Of a stretch of 28,808 nt of DNA, positions 28,596 through 28,808 are shown piece by piece (position 1 is the stretch's first letter; the number at the start of each line of letters is the position of its first letter). The position numbers were made by a program, and so were the translations under genes. Source of the DNA: Chara braunii (taxonomy: Eukaryota; Streptophyta; Charophyceae; Charales; Characeae); contig BFEA01000177.1 of assembly GCA_003427395.1 (NCBI GenBank), forward strand, positions 2,585,726 through 2,614,533. The letters are read 5' to 3'. The notes beneath the pieces were generated by a model. It saw only the letters and a list, made by a program, of their open reading frames with translations. It searched no databases and had not been told where the DNA came from.

Positions 28596-28658
28596 GGGCC
28601 GTACGTACATACGTACAACCGTACATACGGGCTCATTGGTCGTTCGGGCCGTACGTAC
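28596..28658. repeat. CGTACGTAC words, 50-bp spaced direct repeat
   Basis: gggccgtacgtac occurs at 28596-28608 and 28646-28658 with further palindromic gtac words between, followed by A-rich sequence. Confidence 0.7.
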
Positions 28659-28787
28659 GAAAAAAAAGCAAAAAAAAATAAATCAAAAAAATATGAAAAC
28701 AAAATATGTTATGCAGAAAAATAAACTGAAACACTTTTGCCTCAGGGTCATATTGAAATTCGTTACAAAATTTGAGTTTAAAAAAAA

Positions 28788-28808
28788 AACGTTGTTGTTG
28801 TTGTTTTT
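28788..28808. repeat. (GTT)n microsatellite at window edge
   Basis: A short GTT trinucleotide run after A9, continuing beyond the right edge. Confidence 0.7.

Overview
The window looks like repeat-dense nuclear DNA of a plant-lineage eukaryote. Supporting this are long (TC)n/(TG)n microsatellites, a GT-AG intron with a long pyrimidine tract, Ty3/gypsy-type retroelement remains primed by an initiator-Met-tRNA-like site, TIR elements of MITE size, and recurrent CAG-to-TAG changes of the kind expected where CHG cytosines are methylated. A charophyte alga such as Chara would fit, but this is inference from style and not an identification. No rRNA, CRISPR, bacterial operon or convincing tRNA was found. 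Scattered single Ns sit mostly in repeated sequence.

Layout. 1-2.9 kb: microsatellites, a truncated MITE carrying a poly(A)-only insertion, and a nest of a second TIR family. 2.95-3.72 kb: an old LTR-like relic (minus strand) that still holds a conserved open frame. 3.7-5.9 kb: no gene recognised. 5.9-9.6 kb (minus strand): a decayed integrase-type gene whose N-terminal part carries a PHD/RING-like zinc finger, followed by the H2C2 finger, the DDE core and a GPY/F-like C-terminus. Unrecognised accessory frames follow it, the first starting at an ATGA overlap. No reverse transcriptase is seen beside it. 9.6-11.2 kb: GC-rich sequence without a gene. 11.2-15.2 kb (minus strand): an LTR element coding only Gag and an aspartic protease, with LTRs of about 0.75 kb, a primer-binding site, and the same LTR-internal frame as the 3-kb relic. 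15.2-16.4 kb: no gene.

16.4-23.3 kb (plus strand) is the most gene-like part. First comes a frame whose fold order resembles a beta-class N6/N4 DNA methyltransferase that has lost its catalytic motifs. Next is a long acidic, glycine-rich frame, broken by a 1,003-bp tandem duplication, which joins through a 755-nt intron to a Ulp1/C48 cysteine protease domain with His, Asp and Cys in place. The two genes are co-oriented, and Ulp1 domains are known cargo of plant DNA transposons, so this may be an unrecognised mobile module. No termini were identified.

23.3-28.8 kb: short tandem duplications, a foldback, an intact 409-bp MITE of the same family as the one near 1.4 kb, a run of hairpins at 27.4-27.6 kb, and AT-rich sequence without a recognisable gene.
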